Notes: generated by a model from the sequence alone, not told the origin. A DNA stretch of 7,442 nucleotides from Chitinophagaceae bacterium (GCA_016741945.1 JACVCQ010000108.1:1-7442), one strand, 5' to 3'; positions 1-6,981 are shown, counted from the stretch's first letter. A program made the numbers and translations.

Positions 1-1
1 C

Positions 2-1000
2 CATTATTCCGATCGAGATTATTCTGAAATGGGGGCTACCATTGTTTATGATCGAGCTGAAATTTTTAAATGTCCTATACTCGTTAAAAGCGCTCCCCCT
101 GTAGCAGAAGATATGCCTTTGTTGCAAATGAATCAAACCATTATTTCTCCTATACATCTTTCTGCATTAAGAAAAGAATACATTGAAAAGATGATGGAAA
201 AGAAGATCACAGCATTGAGTTTTGAAAACTTCAAAGATGCCAGTGGTACTTATCCGATTGTAAGAAGTATGAGCGAGATTGCGGGTAGTGCGGTGATGCT
301 GATTGCCGGACAATACCTTAGCAGTTTTAATAAAGGAAAAGGTGTTTTATTAGGTGGCATCAGCGGTATACCCCCTACCAAAGTAGTCATCGTTGGTGCT
401 GGTATTGTAGGAGAATTTGCAACGCGAAATGCTTTGGCATTGGGTGCTTCTGTAAAAGTGTTTGATAACAATGTCTATCGCTTGAAGCAATTACAGAATA
501 ATCTCGGTCAAAGAATCTGGACCAGTGTATTAGAACCACGTATACTTTCGAAACAATTAAAAACCTGTGAAGTAGCAGTTGGTGCATTGAGTAATGAATT
601 TGGAAGAGCACCGGTAGTGGTAACAGAAGAAATGGTAGCAGCAATGCGTCCGGGTAGTATTATTATTGATGTAGCGATTGATCGTGGCGGTTGTTTCGAA
701 ACCAGTGAACTAACCAGTCACCAGCACCCCACGTTTGTAAAGCATGATGTCATCCACTATTGTGTACCCAATATTCCCAGTGGTTTTGCCAGAACAGCAA
801 GTCAGGCCATCAGCAATGTACTCATGCCTTTGATTCTGGAAGTGAGTGATGAAGGTGGACTGGAAGAAATGGTATGGCATAACTTCAATCTACGGGAAGG
901 GATCTATATGTTCAAGGGTGCTTTGACTGATTTTTATATTAGTCAAAAATTCGACCTCAAGTTCACCGACCTGAACTTATTGATTGCAAGCAGACGATAA
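2..1000 (+). CDS. ald: Alanine dehydrogenase, 5'-truncated by the window edge
   Basis: The enzyme catalyses NAD-dependent reversible deamination of L-alanine to pyruvate and ammonia in the cytoplasm. The frame is open from base 2, so the true start lies outside the window; the ATG at 29 is an internal Met in a conserved stretch (SDRDYSE precedes it). About 332 residues are visible and the N-terminal part is missing. Visible family marks are the substrate-site Lys in LVKSAPP (codon 86-88), the catalytic His in PIHLSAL (155-157), the Rossmann motif GAGIVG (395-412) followed by an Asp-containing strand (VKVFDN), IDVAIDRGG with the conserved Asp at 680-682, and VPNIPSGFARTAS, which aligns with the NMPG...RTS segment of classical alanine dehydrogenases. 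The related fold of transhydrogenase alpha subunits is the main alternative, but the His and the VAIDRGG segment favour alanine dehydrogenase. The stop is one base from that of the convergent gene. Confidence 0.88.
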   Translation, partial: HYSDRDYSEMGATIVYDRAEIFKCPILVKSAPPVAEDMPLLQMNQTIISPIHLSALRKEYIEKMMEKKITALSFENFKDASGTYPIVRSMSEIAGSAVMLIAGQYLSSFNKGKGVLLGGISGIPPTKVVIVGAGIVGEFATRNALALGASVKVFDNNVYRLKQLQNNLGQRIWTSVLEPRILSKQLKTCEVAVGALSNEFGRAPVVVTEEMVAAMRPGSIIIDVAIDRGGCFETSELTSHQHPTFVKHDVIHYCVPNIPSGFARTASQAISNVLMPLILEVSDEGGLEEMVWHNFNLREGIYMFKGALTDFYISQKFDLKFTDLNLLIASRR

Positions 1001-1001
1001 A

Positions 1002-2594
1002 TTAATTATTGAATGTTTTAGTAAGGGTTGCACTAAATCCCGTAGCAGCAGGAACAAAACGACAAACACCTCCAATACAAATTAAGCCGGCTCTTTGTCT
1101 GCCATACCCTAGTGAAAATCTTGTTCCATTCTTAGTATAACTACCTCCAATATTTGGATAATGGGTATCTAAAACGCCATAATTGTATAAGTCGCTCAAA
1201 TAAAAATTCCATGCGGGTGCAAAGCCAAATTCAGTTACCGCTGCTGCCCAGCTTCCATTATCTTGTTCAGAAAAAAGCGCTTGTAATTCAAATCGGAAAG
1301 ATTTGTTCTTTGCATATTTAAAAAGGTTATTCATAATGAAGATATTGGCATTGGTATTTTCATAGATGCCTCCTTCTATCACCGATTTATTGTAAAAAAC
1401 ATTGTGATAGGCAAGTGTGGTATTCAATTGGTTGCTCCATTTTTTCTTCCACTCAATATTGAAATCACTGAAATACCTGTTATTGCTAATGCTGAGTAGC
1501 TTATTGTCGATACCCAAAGCGCGGTACTGTGCAAAATTTACAGCTATTCTGGATGGTTGTTTCCTACTGCCTTTGATTTGATAAAAAAGATCTACTTGCC
1601 CACCAACTTCCCCGGCAGCTTGTGGATTGTATACATAAATATTTGATGTAAGGTAGTCATGTTGTCTGGTGAGTGCCGGTATAAAGTTTACAGGTACAGA
1701 AGTACCGATGGCATCTCTTTCACCTCTGAAATCAAAATTTTTCAATGATCGTAAACTAATATTTAATCCAAGGTTATTTTCTGTAATGCCTGTATTGATC
1801 AGTAAAGCACTTCCCGCGGTTTTATTAAAATTATTCACCACATTAGGGTCTCTATCTTTGTAAACGTATTCTGCTGAGAAAGACCCCCTTTGTCCCACAA
1901 TTTCCAGACGTGTTCCATAAGCATTAACAGTAGCCGGAAAATCCGGATCTGGTCCGGTATATTGTTGATAGCGACCCACATAACTTAGACCGAGTGTTAC
2001 AAAAGTATTTCCACTGAAATCCTTGTTGATTTTTGAGAAATCTATAGCGGCATCCACACCTCTTACTACAGAGTTCGCATAGTCGAAAATCTTTCTCTGT
2101 CTACCATAAATGCCTTTCAAGTGTAAAAAGGGAAGAGGCGTTACTGCTAATTTAACCCCTTCAAGTGCATTGTTGATACCGATTTGTCTGTTTTCCCAGG
2201 AACGAAAAATAAGACCGCTACCAAATTGGTCATAAAAATCACCAATTTGTATTTCGAACTTGGTATCTGTGTATTTAAAATACTTATTAACGATTTTACT
2301 TTGATTTAAAACAAAAGGAAAGCCGGCAATAGCAGGTAAATAACTTTCGTATTGTACGCCAATTGCAATTTTTTTGAGTGTATAATCAAGTTTTAAAAAA
2401 TTATTGGATGCTAATCTGTCTTGTGGTAAGACTGCATTAATTTTTTTATCTCTTAAATATAATTGAGAGTATGATTCAAAGCTACCGCTAATATGACCAT
2501 TGGTAATGGGAGGCGGAGACTGAGCCTTTAGTTCATAAAATAGTATGAAGAAAAAACAAGCAAGAATCACAGGGCATAAATACCTCAGTTGCAT
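1002..2594 (-). CDS. DUF6029-like outer-membrane beta-barrel protein
   Basis: This is a protein of 530 residues with no known biochemical role. Residues 1-24 form a signal peptide (charged start, long hydrophobic run with CFFFILFY, cleavage likely at KA|Q). The rest alternates polar and hydrophobic residues, is rich in Tyr, Phe, Asn and Gly, and has short turns, as outer-membrane barrels do. I recognise it from memory as resembling the Bacteroidota family DUF6029, through the blocks YESYLPAIAGF (82-92) and GDFYDQFGSGLIFR (118-131) and the tail GYGRQRAG...CRFVPA. After signal removal the only cysteines are Cys506 and Cys511 (CIGGVC), near the C-terminus. It is the last gene of a three-gene unit, with its ATG three bases after the TlpA-like stop (TAA ACA ATG), so it is almost certainly cotranscribed with two thioredoxin-fold genes. 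It ends in TFNN rather than a terminal aromatic. The family call was not searched. Confidence 0.8.
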   Translation of the reverse strand: MQLRYLCPVILACFFFILFYELKAQSPPPITNGHISGSFESYSQLYLRDKKINAVLPQDRLASNNFLKLDYTLKKIAIGVQYESYLPAIAGFPFVLNQSKIVNKYFKYTDTKFEIQIGDFYDQFGSGLIFRSWENRQIGINNALEGVKLAVTPLPFLHLKGIYGRQRKIFDYANSVVRGVDAAIDFSKINKDFSGNTFVTLGLSYVGRYQQYTGPDPDFPATVNAYGTRLEIVGQRGSFSAEYVYKDRDPNVVNNFNKTAGSALLINTGITENNLGLNISLRSLKNFDFRGERDAIGTSVPVNFIPALTRQHDYLTSNIYVYNPQAAGEVGGQVDLFYQIKGSRKQPSRIAVNFAQYRALGIDNKLLSISNNRYFSDFNIEWKKKWSNQLNTTLAYHNVFYNKSVIEGGIYENTNANIFIMNNLFKYAKNKSFRFELQALFSEQDNGSWAAAVTEFGFAPAWNFYLSDLYNYGVLDTHYPNIGGSYTKNGTRFSLGYGRQRAGLICIGGVCRFVPAATGFSATLTKTFNN

Positions 2595-2597
2595 TGT

Positions 2598-3083
2598 TTA
2601 GTTGGTTTTGAGCTTTTGATAAATATTTTCTTCATTACCAGGGGTATACCCAGTGTGCTGATAAATAATTTTACCATTCTTGATGATAAGAATATGAGGA
2701 ATATCATTGATATTTAGTGCTCGCTTAAGGTCATGATTGGTATCTGTATAAAAGTCGAATTGCCAACCTCTTCCTTTTACAAATGGTCTGACTTTATTAA
2801 CAGTTCTTGTGTCATCAATTGAAACAGCAATGATTTTATAGGGAAATTCTTTTCTTTTATCTTCATATTGTTCATTCAGCAGTTCCATTTCAGTAATACA
2901 AGGAATACACCAGGTAGCCCAAAAACTGATCACCAATGCTGTATCAGTTGATTTACAGATGGTGTTGAAGCTGATTTCCTTGCCGGATAAGTTTTTCACC
3001 TTAACATCCGGAAGTTCATTTTGAGCACTGGTATGATGAACGAAAAGAATACATAAAGCGAATAGTAGTATCATCTTTTGCAT
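2598..3083 (-). CDS. TlpA-like exported thioredoxin-fold protein
   Basis: This is a protein of 161 residues with a signal peptide (residues 1-20, hydrophobic LLFALCILFV, cleavage likely TSA|Q), so it acts in the periplasm or at a membrane face. The mature part is one TlpA/AhpC-TSA-type thioredoxin domain. It has FWATWCIPC with the active-site cysteines at 59 and 62, then IIAVSIDDT (84-92), and the cis-proline loop at Pro129 (DIPHILII) opposite the CxxC. An extra Cys43 lies before the active site. Members of this family usually reduce or exchange disulfides in envelope proteins. The specific substrate cannot be read from the sequence, but its position between an Omp28-like CxxC lipoprotein (one-base overlap, TAATG) and a barrel with a CX4C pair suggests these partners. 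TlpA, ResA and DsbE subfamilies cannot be separated by eye, and no cytochrome c maturation genes are nearby. Confidence 0.9.
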   Translation of the reverse strand: MQKMILLFALCILFVHHTSAQNELPDVKVKNLSGKEISFNTICKSTDTALVISFWATWCIPCITEMELLNEQYEDKRKEFPYKIIAVSIDDTRTVNKVRPFVKGRGWQFDFYTDTNHDLKRALNINDIPHILIIKNGKIIYQHTGYTPGNEENIYQKLKTN

Positions 3084-4159
3084 TAATCGAAATTTTTTGT
3101 TTGTCCCGCAGCAGCTATTTGCGCATTAAGAATTCCTTTTCTAGTTTGTGCATCCGAATCGAATAAGACATAAGCAACCACTTTACAATTGGTGATATTA
3201 AATCCACTACTATTAAGCGTTACTTCCTTTTGCCAGATATTTGATTTTACTTGTTCAGCAGTGGGAATCTTATCACCGAAAATGTCTGTACCAGCATTCC
3301 GTAATACATTTTTATGAGAAAAGCCTACAATTGGATTGGGTAAACCGTAATGTCCGTAGTTAGCTTGATTATAAATAAGATTATCTTCTACCAATGCAAC
3401 CACTATTTTTAAGGGAATACTTGTACTCACATCAAATTTCACTTTCACCTTAGCTGAAATAGCATTTCCTGAAACAGAACTCTCAATGGCAAGACCCAAT
3501 GCAGGCCTTTGTTGTGTTAAAATATCGAGTGAATTATTTTTTCCGTCCCATTTGTCAGATCGATTTACGATCACAGTAGGTACTCCACCAACTCCAAATT
3601 TGTTTCTCAGTTGTGAGTCAAATGAATAGGTATAGGGATCATTACTTCCCATGGGACCATGAATACCTATATAAATAATTTCAGGTTTCGTCTTGATGTA
3701 CTCTTCAAGTGGAATAATGGTTCCCGGACAAATGCCACACCAAGTGCCGGTATACATTTCAGCAATTACTTTTTGTTTGAAAGCCGATGGTCCCGGAGAA
3801 ACAGCATTGATACTAGCTATCGGTGACTCAATATTATTCCGAACTGCTTTAACCCGATAAGTACCGGCAAGTGAAGTAAAAAATATCGTGCCAGATAGTT
3901 GTGTATTATTGATGAAAATGGCGGAAGATGAGGTTACATCATTATTATCCTTATCTGTTACTCTAATACGGGTTTCATCAAAACCATCCGCATTAATTTC
4001 ATTCCTTGAAAAGGATACTAAAAGTGTTTGGCCTGAAGGCAATGTCGGGGAGGGAGTTGCCACTGGTGGAGTTATTTGAGTGGCTTCTTGCTTGTTACAG
4101 GCAGTGGAAGTTATTATTGACATGCATACCAATAAAACTTTAGTGATGATTAACTTCAT
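3083..4159 (-). CDS. Omp28-like lipoprotein with a thioredoxin-like CGIC site
   Basis: This is a 358-residue envelope lipoprotein of the Omp28-related type. Residues 1-20 are a signal peptide ending in a lipobox-like STA|C with Cys21 as the probable lipidated residue. A Pro/Thr-rich linker (about 27-43) follows. Residues about 44-120 look like an Ig-like beta domain (FSRNEINADGFDETRIRVTD). From about 126 the Omp28 core starts: VIAEMYTGTWCGICPG with Cys141 and Cys144, IGIHG (164-168), and GVGGVPTVIVNR with a cis-Pro candidate at 194, the arrangement expected of a thioredoxin fold. The C-terminal part (about 222-358) is beta-rich and contains a lone Cys325. Omp28-like proteins are common in Bacteroidota, but their role is poorly defined. 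It is the first gene of the unit, and its stop overlaps the next start in TAATG, which allows translational coupling. Its start codon sits in a 10-bp inverted repeat. No alternative upstream start is needed. Confidence 0.88.
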   Translation of the reverse strand: MKLIITKVLLVCMSIITSTACNKQEATQITPPVATPSPTLPSGQTLLVSFSRNEINADGFDETRIRVTDKDNNDVTSSSAIFINNTQLSGTIFFTSLAGTYRVKAVRNNIESPIASINAVSPGPSAFKQKVIAEMYTGTWCGICPGTIIPLEEYIKTKPEIIYIGIHGPMGSNDPYTYSFDSQLRNKFGVGGVPTVIVNRSDKWDGKNNSLDILTQQRPALGLAIESSVSGNAISAKVKVKFDVSTSIPLKIVVALVEDNLIYNQANYGHYGLPNPIVGFSHKNVLRNAGTDIFGDKIPTAEQVKSNIWQKEVTLNSSGFNITNCKVVAYVLFDSDAQTRKGILNAQIAAAGQTKNFD

Positions 4160-4199
4160 ATCGTTTATACAGATGATTCTCTGAGGAAGACGATATGAA
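4155..4199 (-). promoter_or_regulatory. Inverted repeat that sequesters the start codon of the Omp28-like gene
   Basis: The arms TTCATATCGT (4155-4164) and ACGATATGAA (4190-4199) are perfect 10-bp complements separated by 25 bases. In the minus-strand mRNA the ATG (4159-4157) lies inside the downstream arm, so the start codon would be paired. A nested four-pair element, CAGA/UCUG, can form within the loop. The stem is AT-rich (3 GC pairs of 10). A role in translation control, or as a protein-binding palindrome, is inference. Confidence 0.45.
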
Positions 4200-4296
4200 C
4201 TACAGAAACTTACAGTGAGTTAAATAAGTTTATTGGTGATAATACAGCAAGAAATTTTGTACAGTTTCGATTCCTCTTTTTGAGTAGTAAGTTAAA

Positions 4297-4316
4297 CAGC
4301 AAACATCAACTTGCTG
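4297..4316 (-). terminator. Weak hairpin after the RidA-family gene, possible terminator
   Basis: CAGCAA (4297-4302) and TTGCTG (4311-4316) form a six-pair stem with an eight-base loop, 33 bases beyond the RidA-family stop on the minus strand. In that direction the stem is followed by TTTAAC, so the U-tract is only three bases long. It could also act weakly in the other direction, where ATTTTC follows. Half of the pairs are AT, so termination strength is doubtful. The rest of the 189-bp spacer (4160-4348) shows no convincing TTTG/TAnnTTTG promoter, although one must exist for the downstream unit unless it is read through from the RidA-family gene. Confidence 0.3.
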
Positions 4317-4348
4317 ATTTTCAATAGACGAAAAAGATACTTCAGTCA

Positions 4349-4798
4349 TTATTTCTTTGGTAAGTGGGCAATCACCTCAATCTCTAGTTTAGCTTCCGGC
4401 ATATACAAACGACTGATCTGTACCCATGTAGCGGCGGGATAATCGCCTTTATACATTTTTTTTCTGGCTTCATTGTGGGTTTTCATGGCTTCGATGTCAG
4501 TGGTGTACAAATTTTCTTTTACCACATTTTGTAGGGTAGCACCAAAGGCAGCAAGACTTCTTTCAATCGTTTGATACAATCTTTTAATAGATGCTGGTGT
4601 AATATCAAGTGCAACAGTTCCGGAAACATAAATCACATTATCTACTTTCACTGCTTGTGCATAACCGGCACTGGTATCTTGTTCTGCACCAAAATGAAAC
4701 TTCTTTTTTTCAATGGTATTGTTGGTTTGCGCAGTCGCAATGGTACCTGCTAAAAGCAGAAATAATAGCAATATTGCTTTCATGGTTTTCATTTTCAT
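4349..4798 (-). CDS. Exported RidA/YjgF-family protein lacking the catalytic arginine
   Basis: This is a protein of 149 residues with a signal peptide (about residues 1-23, LLLFLLLAG, cleavage likely ATA|Q) followed by a YjgF/YER057c/UK114 domain of about 115 residues. Family marks are VIYVSGTVALD (55-65), the helix pair with SLAAFGATLQNVVKENLYTTD (81-101), the segment YPAATWVQISRL (120-131) and LEIEVIA (138-144). Canonical RidA is a cytoplasmic 2-aminoacrylate/imine deaminase whose Arg (E. coli Arg105, in a PARS segment) holds the substrate carboxylate. Here the segment reads PAAT, with Ala123 in place of that Arg, while the Glu equivalent to E. coli Glu120 appears kept (Glu139). Both the export signal and the missing Arg argue against housekeeping RidA activity; binding of another ligand is possible. 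Three in-frame ATGs (4798, 4792, 4783) could start it; all keep the signal peptide core. It lies 129 bp downstream of anmK on the same strand, so cotranscription is possible but unproven. Confidence 0.88.
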   Translation of the reverse strand: MKMKTMKAILLLFLLLAGTIATAQTNNTIEKKKFHFGAEQDTSAGYAQAVKVDNVIYVSGTVALDITPASIKRLYQTIERSLAAFGATLQNVVKENLYTTDIEAMKTHNEARKKMYKGDYPAATWVQISRLYMPEAKLEIEVIAHLPKK

Positions 4799-4927
4799 GA
4801 AAATAGTAAGAGAGAATGTCCTAATCCTATGAAATTGGATGAAATGTTATGTAGCATGTTAGGTGGTAAATTATGTCTTCAATTGTTTTACTTTTTTTCA
4901 AAAAAATTTAATCCAAGTCCGTATTGC

Positions 4928-6130
4928 TTAAGCTGGGAAACTGATTTTACCCATGCTAACTGCGGGAATACCATTTCTTCCTGCTCCCAAAGCTACTTGT
5001 CCACCCGCTACGGCTTCATTGGCGAGAATGGCAAAAAGTACCGCTTCTTTGGCATCAGGATTTACTTCTAATTCTGCAGTGTCTCTGAATGTGATACCGG
5101 GTAACTGCTCATGAATATGTTCCATGAGCAAGGGGTTATGCATGCCACCACCACTGGTGTAAACCACAAAATCAGTTCTATGGGTCATACATCTGTGTAA
5201 TGCATCCGCAATCATATCTGCAGAGAATCGATTCAGCGTTGCCATGATATCTCCATGTGAAAGATCACTGGCACCGGCTTTTTGCATCGCAGCATTGAGA
5301 TAATCAAGATTGAACAATTCCGGTCCGATGGTTTTGGGAAAATCATTGGTGAAAAAATCATTCTCCTTCAATGCTAGTAATAACGCTTCATGTATTTTTC
5401 CTTGTTTGGCGATGGCGGCGTTTTCATCAAAATATTTTCCAGGGAAATGTGCTTGTACATAAGCATCCATCAAAGTATTGCCAGTACCCACATCCGTACT
5501 AAATACTTCTGCTACCTGTAATCCGGAAGGCAAATAAGTAAAATTCGCAATGCCACCAATATTTAACATGATCCGGTTTTCTTTACGACTACTAAAAATC
5601 AAATAGTCACCATACACAGCCAATGGTGCTCCCTCGCCACCAGCCGCAACATGTTTTTGTCTGAAATCGCTGAAGGTGATAATACCTGTTTTAACAGCAA
5701 TATGATCTCCGTCGCCGATTTGCAAAGTTGCATTATCAAATTCATCATCTGGATGTAACAATTTCGGGGCATGATAAATAGTTTGTCCATGACTAGCGAT
5801 TAAATCAACAGACCCTGGATTGATATTCCATTTTTTGAGACAATTCAGAATAATGGAAGCATGTTCTGTTCCTACCCATGCATTGAGCAAACAAACTTTT
5901 TCCAGATCAACATTTCGTTTTGAAAAAACAGATTTGATATGGTCTTTGAATGTTTTGTCATATAATACTGTCTCAAATGCCAGTAATTGCACGTTTGTTT
6001 GGGTTCCTTGGCCCGATATTCGGCATACAGCCACATCCAACCCATCTACTGAAGTGCCGCTCATAAGGCCGATAATGATTCTTTCAGGCTTATTGGCGAT
6101 TGTATATAATGCTGAAATATTCGGATTCAT
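4928..6130 (-). CDS. anmK: Anhydro-N-acetylmuramic acid kinase
   Basis: AnmK converts 1,6-anhydro-MurNAc, ATP and water to MurNAc-6-phosphate and ADP in the cytoplasm, a step of peptidoglycan recycling before the MurQ etherase. The 400 residues include the nucleotide loop GLMSGTSVDGLD (21-32), ASHGQTIYHAP (112-122), ISDFR-type FSDFRQKHVAAGGEGAPL with the catalytic Asp at 155, LNIGGIANF (189-197), DVGTGNTLMDAY (213-224), SGGGMHNPLLM (326-336) and NPDAKEAVLFAILANE (357-372). A Thr stands where many members have Pro in DVGPGN. The protein is about 30 residues longer than E. coli AnmK, partly through an N-terminal extension of some 17 residues before the nucleotide loop, which I recall as usual in Bacteroidota. 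No murQ or muropeptide transporter is in the window. The start at 6130 faces the divergent DeoR-family gene across 107 bp, suggesting control by that regulator. No GC-rich terminator follows it; the spacer 4799-4927 has only an A/T-run pair (TTTTTTTCAAAAAAA). Confidence 0.96.
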   Translation of the reverse strand: MNPNISALYTIANKPERIIIGLMSGTSVDGLDVAVCRISGQGTQTNVQLLAFETVLYDKTFKDHIKSVFSKRNVDLEKVCLLNAWVGTEHASIILNCLKKWNINPGSVDLIASHGQTIYHAPKLLHPDDEFDNATLQIGDGDHIAVKTGIITFSDFRQKHVAAGGEGAPLAVYGDYLIFSSRKENRIMLNIGGIANFTYLPSGLQVAEVFSTDVGTGNTLMDAYVQAHFPGKYFDENAAIAKQGKIHEALLLALKENDFFTNDFPKTIGPELFNLDYLNAAMQKAGASDLSHGDIMATLNRFSADMIADALHRCMTHRTDFVVYTSGGGMHNPLLMEHIHEQLPGITFRDTAELEVNPDAKEAVLFAILANEAVAGGQVALGAGRNGIPAVSMGKISFPA

Positions 6131-6151
6131 GCCTTTAAATTAGACTTAAAA

Positions 6152-6212
6152 ACGCATCATTGTGCATTTTCTTGCAAAAAATATTTGGAAATACGCATTT
6201 TCCCGCATTAAT
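6152..6212. promoter_or_regulatory. Helically phased GCA(T) repeats, candidate DeoR-family operator
   Basis: Between the divergent starts, GCA occurs at 6154, 6164, 6174, 6195 and 6205, giving spacings of 10, 10, 21 and 10 bases. Four of the five continue as GCAT. The ten-base units are ACGCATCATT, GTGCATTTTC, TTGCAAAAAA, then an 11-base gap, then ACGCATTTTC and CCGCATTAAT. All sit on the same face of the DNA, as expected of sites read by an oligomeric regulator. The likeliest binder is the adjacent DeoR-family protein (inference). The last two units lie within the predicted promoter of that gene. Confidence 0.5.
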
Positions 6213-6216
6213 TTTA
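6184..6216 (+). promoter_or_regulatory. Candidate Bacteroidota-type promoter for the DeoR-family gene
   Basis: TTTG at 6184-6187 is followed after 21 bases by TAATTTTA at 6209-6216, which matches the Bacteroidota -33 (TTTG) and -7 (TAnnTTTG) elements at seven of eight positions in the latter, with a spacing within the known range. Transcription would start near 6223, giving a leader of about 15 bases before the ATG at 6238. GCAT units at 6193-6212 overlap it, so bound regulator should block polymerase. I could not find an equally good promoter for anmK on the other strand; TATTTTTTG (6183-6175) has one base too many between TA and TTTG. Confidence 0.42.
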
Positions 6217-6237
6217 GGAAACTTATTTATTGCTGCT

Positions 6238-6981
6238 ATGCTGAAAACCGAAAGACAGGCATATATCTTACGCCAAATAGATTTGCATAATCGTATACTC
6301 TCTTCTGACCTGAGCAGTGAAATCAATGTGTCTGAAGATACGATCCGTCGCGATTTGAATGAGCTTGCGGAAATGGATAAAATCATCAAAGTGCATGGAG
6401 GCGCATTATCTAAATCATTTCATAGCTCCTTTTTAAAATCAGACGTATACAAGGCAGATAGCAAAAGGGTAATTGCCAGTAAAGCGGTTTCATTGATCAG
6501 GAATAATATGTTTATTCTGACAACAGGAGGAACCACTGTTATTGAAATGGCTCGTTTATTACCTTCTGATTTGAATGCTACTTTTTTCACCGGTAGTATC
6601 CCGGCTGCACATGAGTATGCACAACATCCAAATATTGAAGTGATTTTTTTGGGAGATAAAATTTCTAAAAGTTCTCAGATCGCTGTTGGTGGTGAGGCTA
6701 TTTCTAAAATTGCAGGAATTAAAGCCGACCTCTGTATCATGGGGATCAATGCTATTGATGAAACGGGTATTACAGACAATGATTGGGAAGTGATACAAGT
6801 GAAAAAAGCGATGATTCAGGCTGCTGAAAAAACAGTGATACTGTCTATTTCAGAAAAGCTGAATACACATCAGCGACTAACCATATGTGGATTGGAAGAG
6901 ATCAATACGATTATTACAGAACTTGATCCTTCAAATCCTGTATTTGAACCCTATAAGAAACAAGGCATTACTATTTTGTAA
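6238..6981 (+). CDS. DeoR-family transcriptional regulator
   Basis: This is a 247-residue DNA-binding repressor-type protein. The N-terminal winged helix-turn-helix (about 1-57) begins MLKTERQAYILRQI, as family members do, and holds the recognition helix SEDTIRRDL (32-40) and wing KVHGG (51-55). The C-terminal sensor domain (about 75-235) has LTTGGTT (94-100), VGGEAI (150-155), MGINAIDETGITDND (168-182) and VKKAMIQAAEKTVIL (188-202), the fold that in relatives binds phosphorylated sugars. The Asp common before GGTT is a Thr here. The ATG at 6238 is preferred: an in-frame ATG at 6160 would add 26 mostly hydrophobic residues, lies within the GCAT repeats, and is upstream of the predicted promoter. 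It is divergent from anmK and ends 20 bp before a SusC-like gene on the same strand. The effector is unknown; an amino sugar phosphate such as MurNAc-6-phosphate is a guess from context only. Confidence 0.92.
   Translation: MLKTERQAYILRQIDLHNRILSSDLSSEINVSEDTIRRDLNELAEMDKIIKVHGGALSKSFHSSFLKSDVYKADSKRVIASKAVSLIRNNMFILTTGGTTVIEMARLLPSDLNATFFTGSIPAAHEYAQHPNIEVIFLGDKISKSSQIAVGGEAISKIAGIKADLCIMGINAIDETGITDNDWEVIQVKKAMIQAAEKTVILSISEKLNTHQRLTICGLEEINTIITELDPSNPVFEPYKKQGITIL

Noticed and set aside
4205..4212. TAAGTTTC on the minus strand as a -7 element for the Omp28-like gene
   Set aside because: It matches seven of eight positions of TAnnTTTG, but no TTTG or TTG is found 17-23 bases upstream.
4214..4296. 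Imperfect direct repeat AGTGAGTTAAA (4214-4224) and AGTAAGTTAAA (4286-4296)
   Set aside because: Ten of eleven bases agree, but the sequence is AT-rich, there are only two copies and they are 72 bases apart; chance is a sufficient explanation.
4886..4909. TTTTTTTCAAAAAAA inverted run in the anmK to RidA-family spacer as a terminator
   Set aside because: The stem would consist only of A-T pairs with a one-base loop, so it cannot form a stable terminator; it is a chance pairing of homopolymer runs.
4829..5071. Plus-strand open frame of 80 codons opposite the end of anmK
   Set aside because: Most of it is antisense to a well-supported anmK, it has no recognisable domain, and its composition follows the opposite-strand codons.
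6160..6237. N-terminal extension of the DeoR-family gene from the ATG at 6160
   Set aside because: The 26 extra residues are hydrophobic and unlike the family, whose members start near the MLKTERQ segment; the extension also overlaps the phased GCAT repeats and precedes the predicted promoter.
6943..6978. Possible promoter for the SusC-like gene (TTTG at 6943, TATTTTG at 6972)
   Set aside because: The spacer is 25 bases and the -7 element lacks one base between TA and TTTG, so it falls outside the known pattern.
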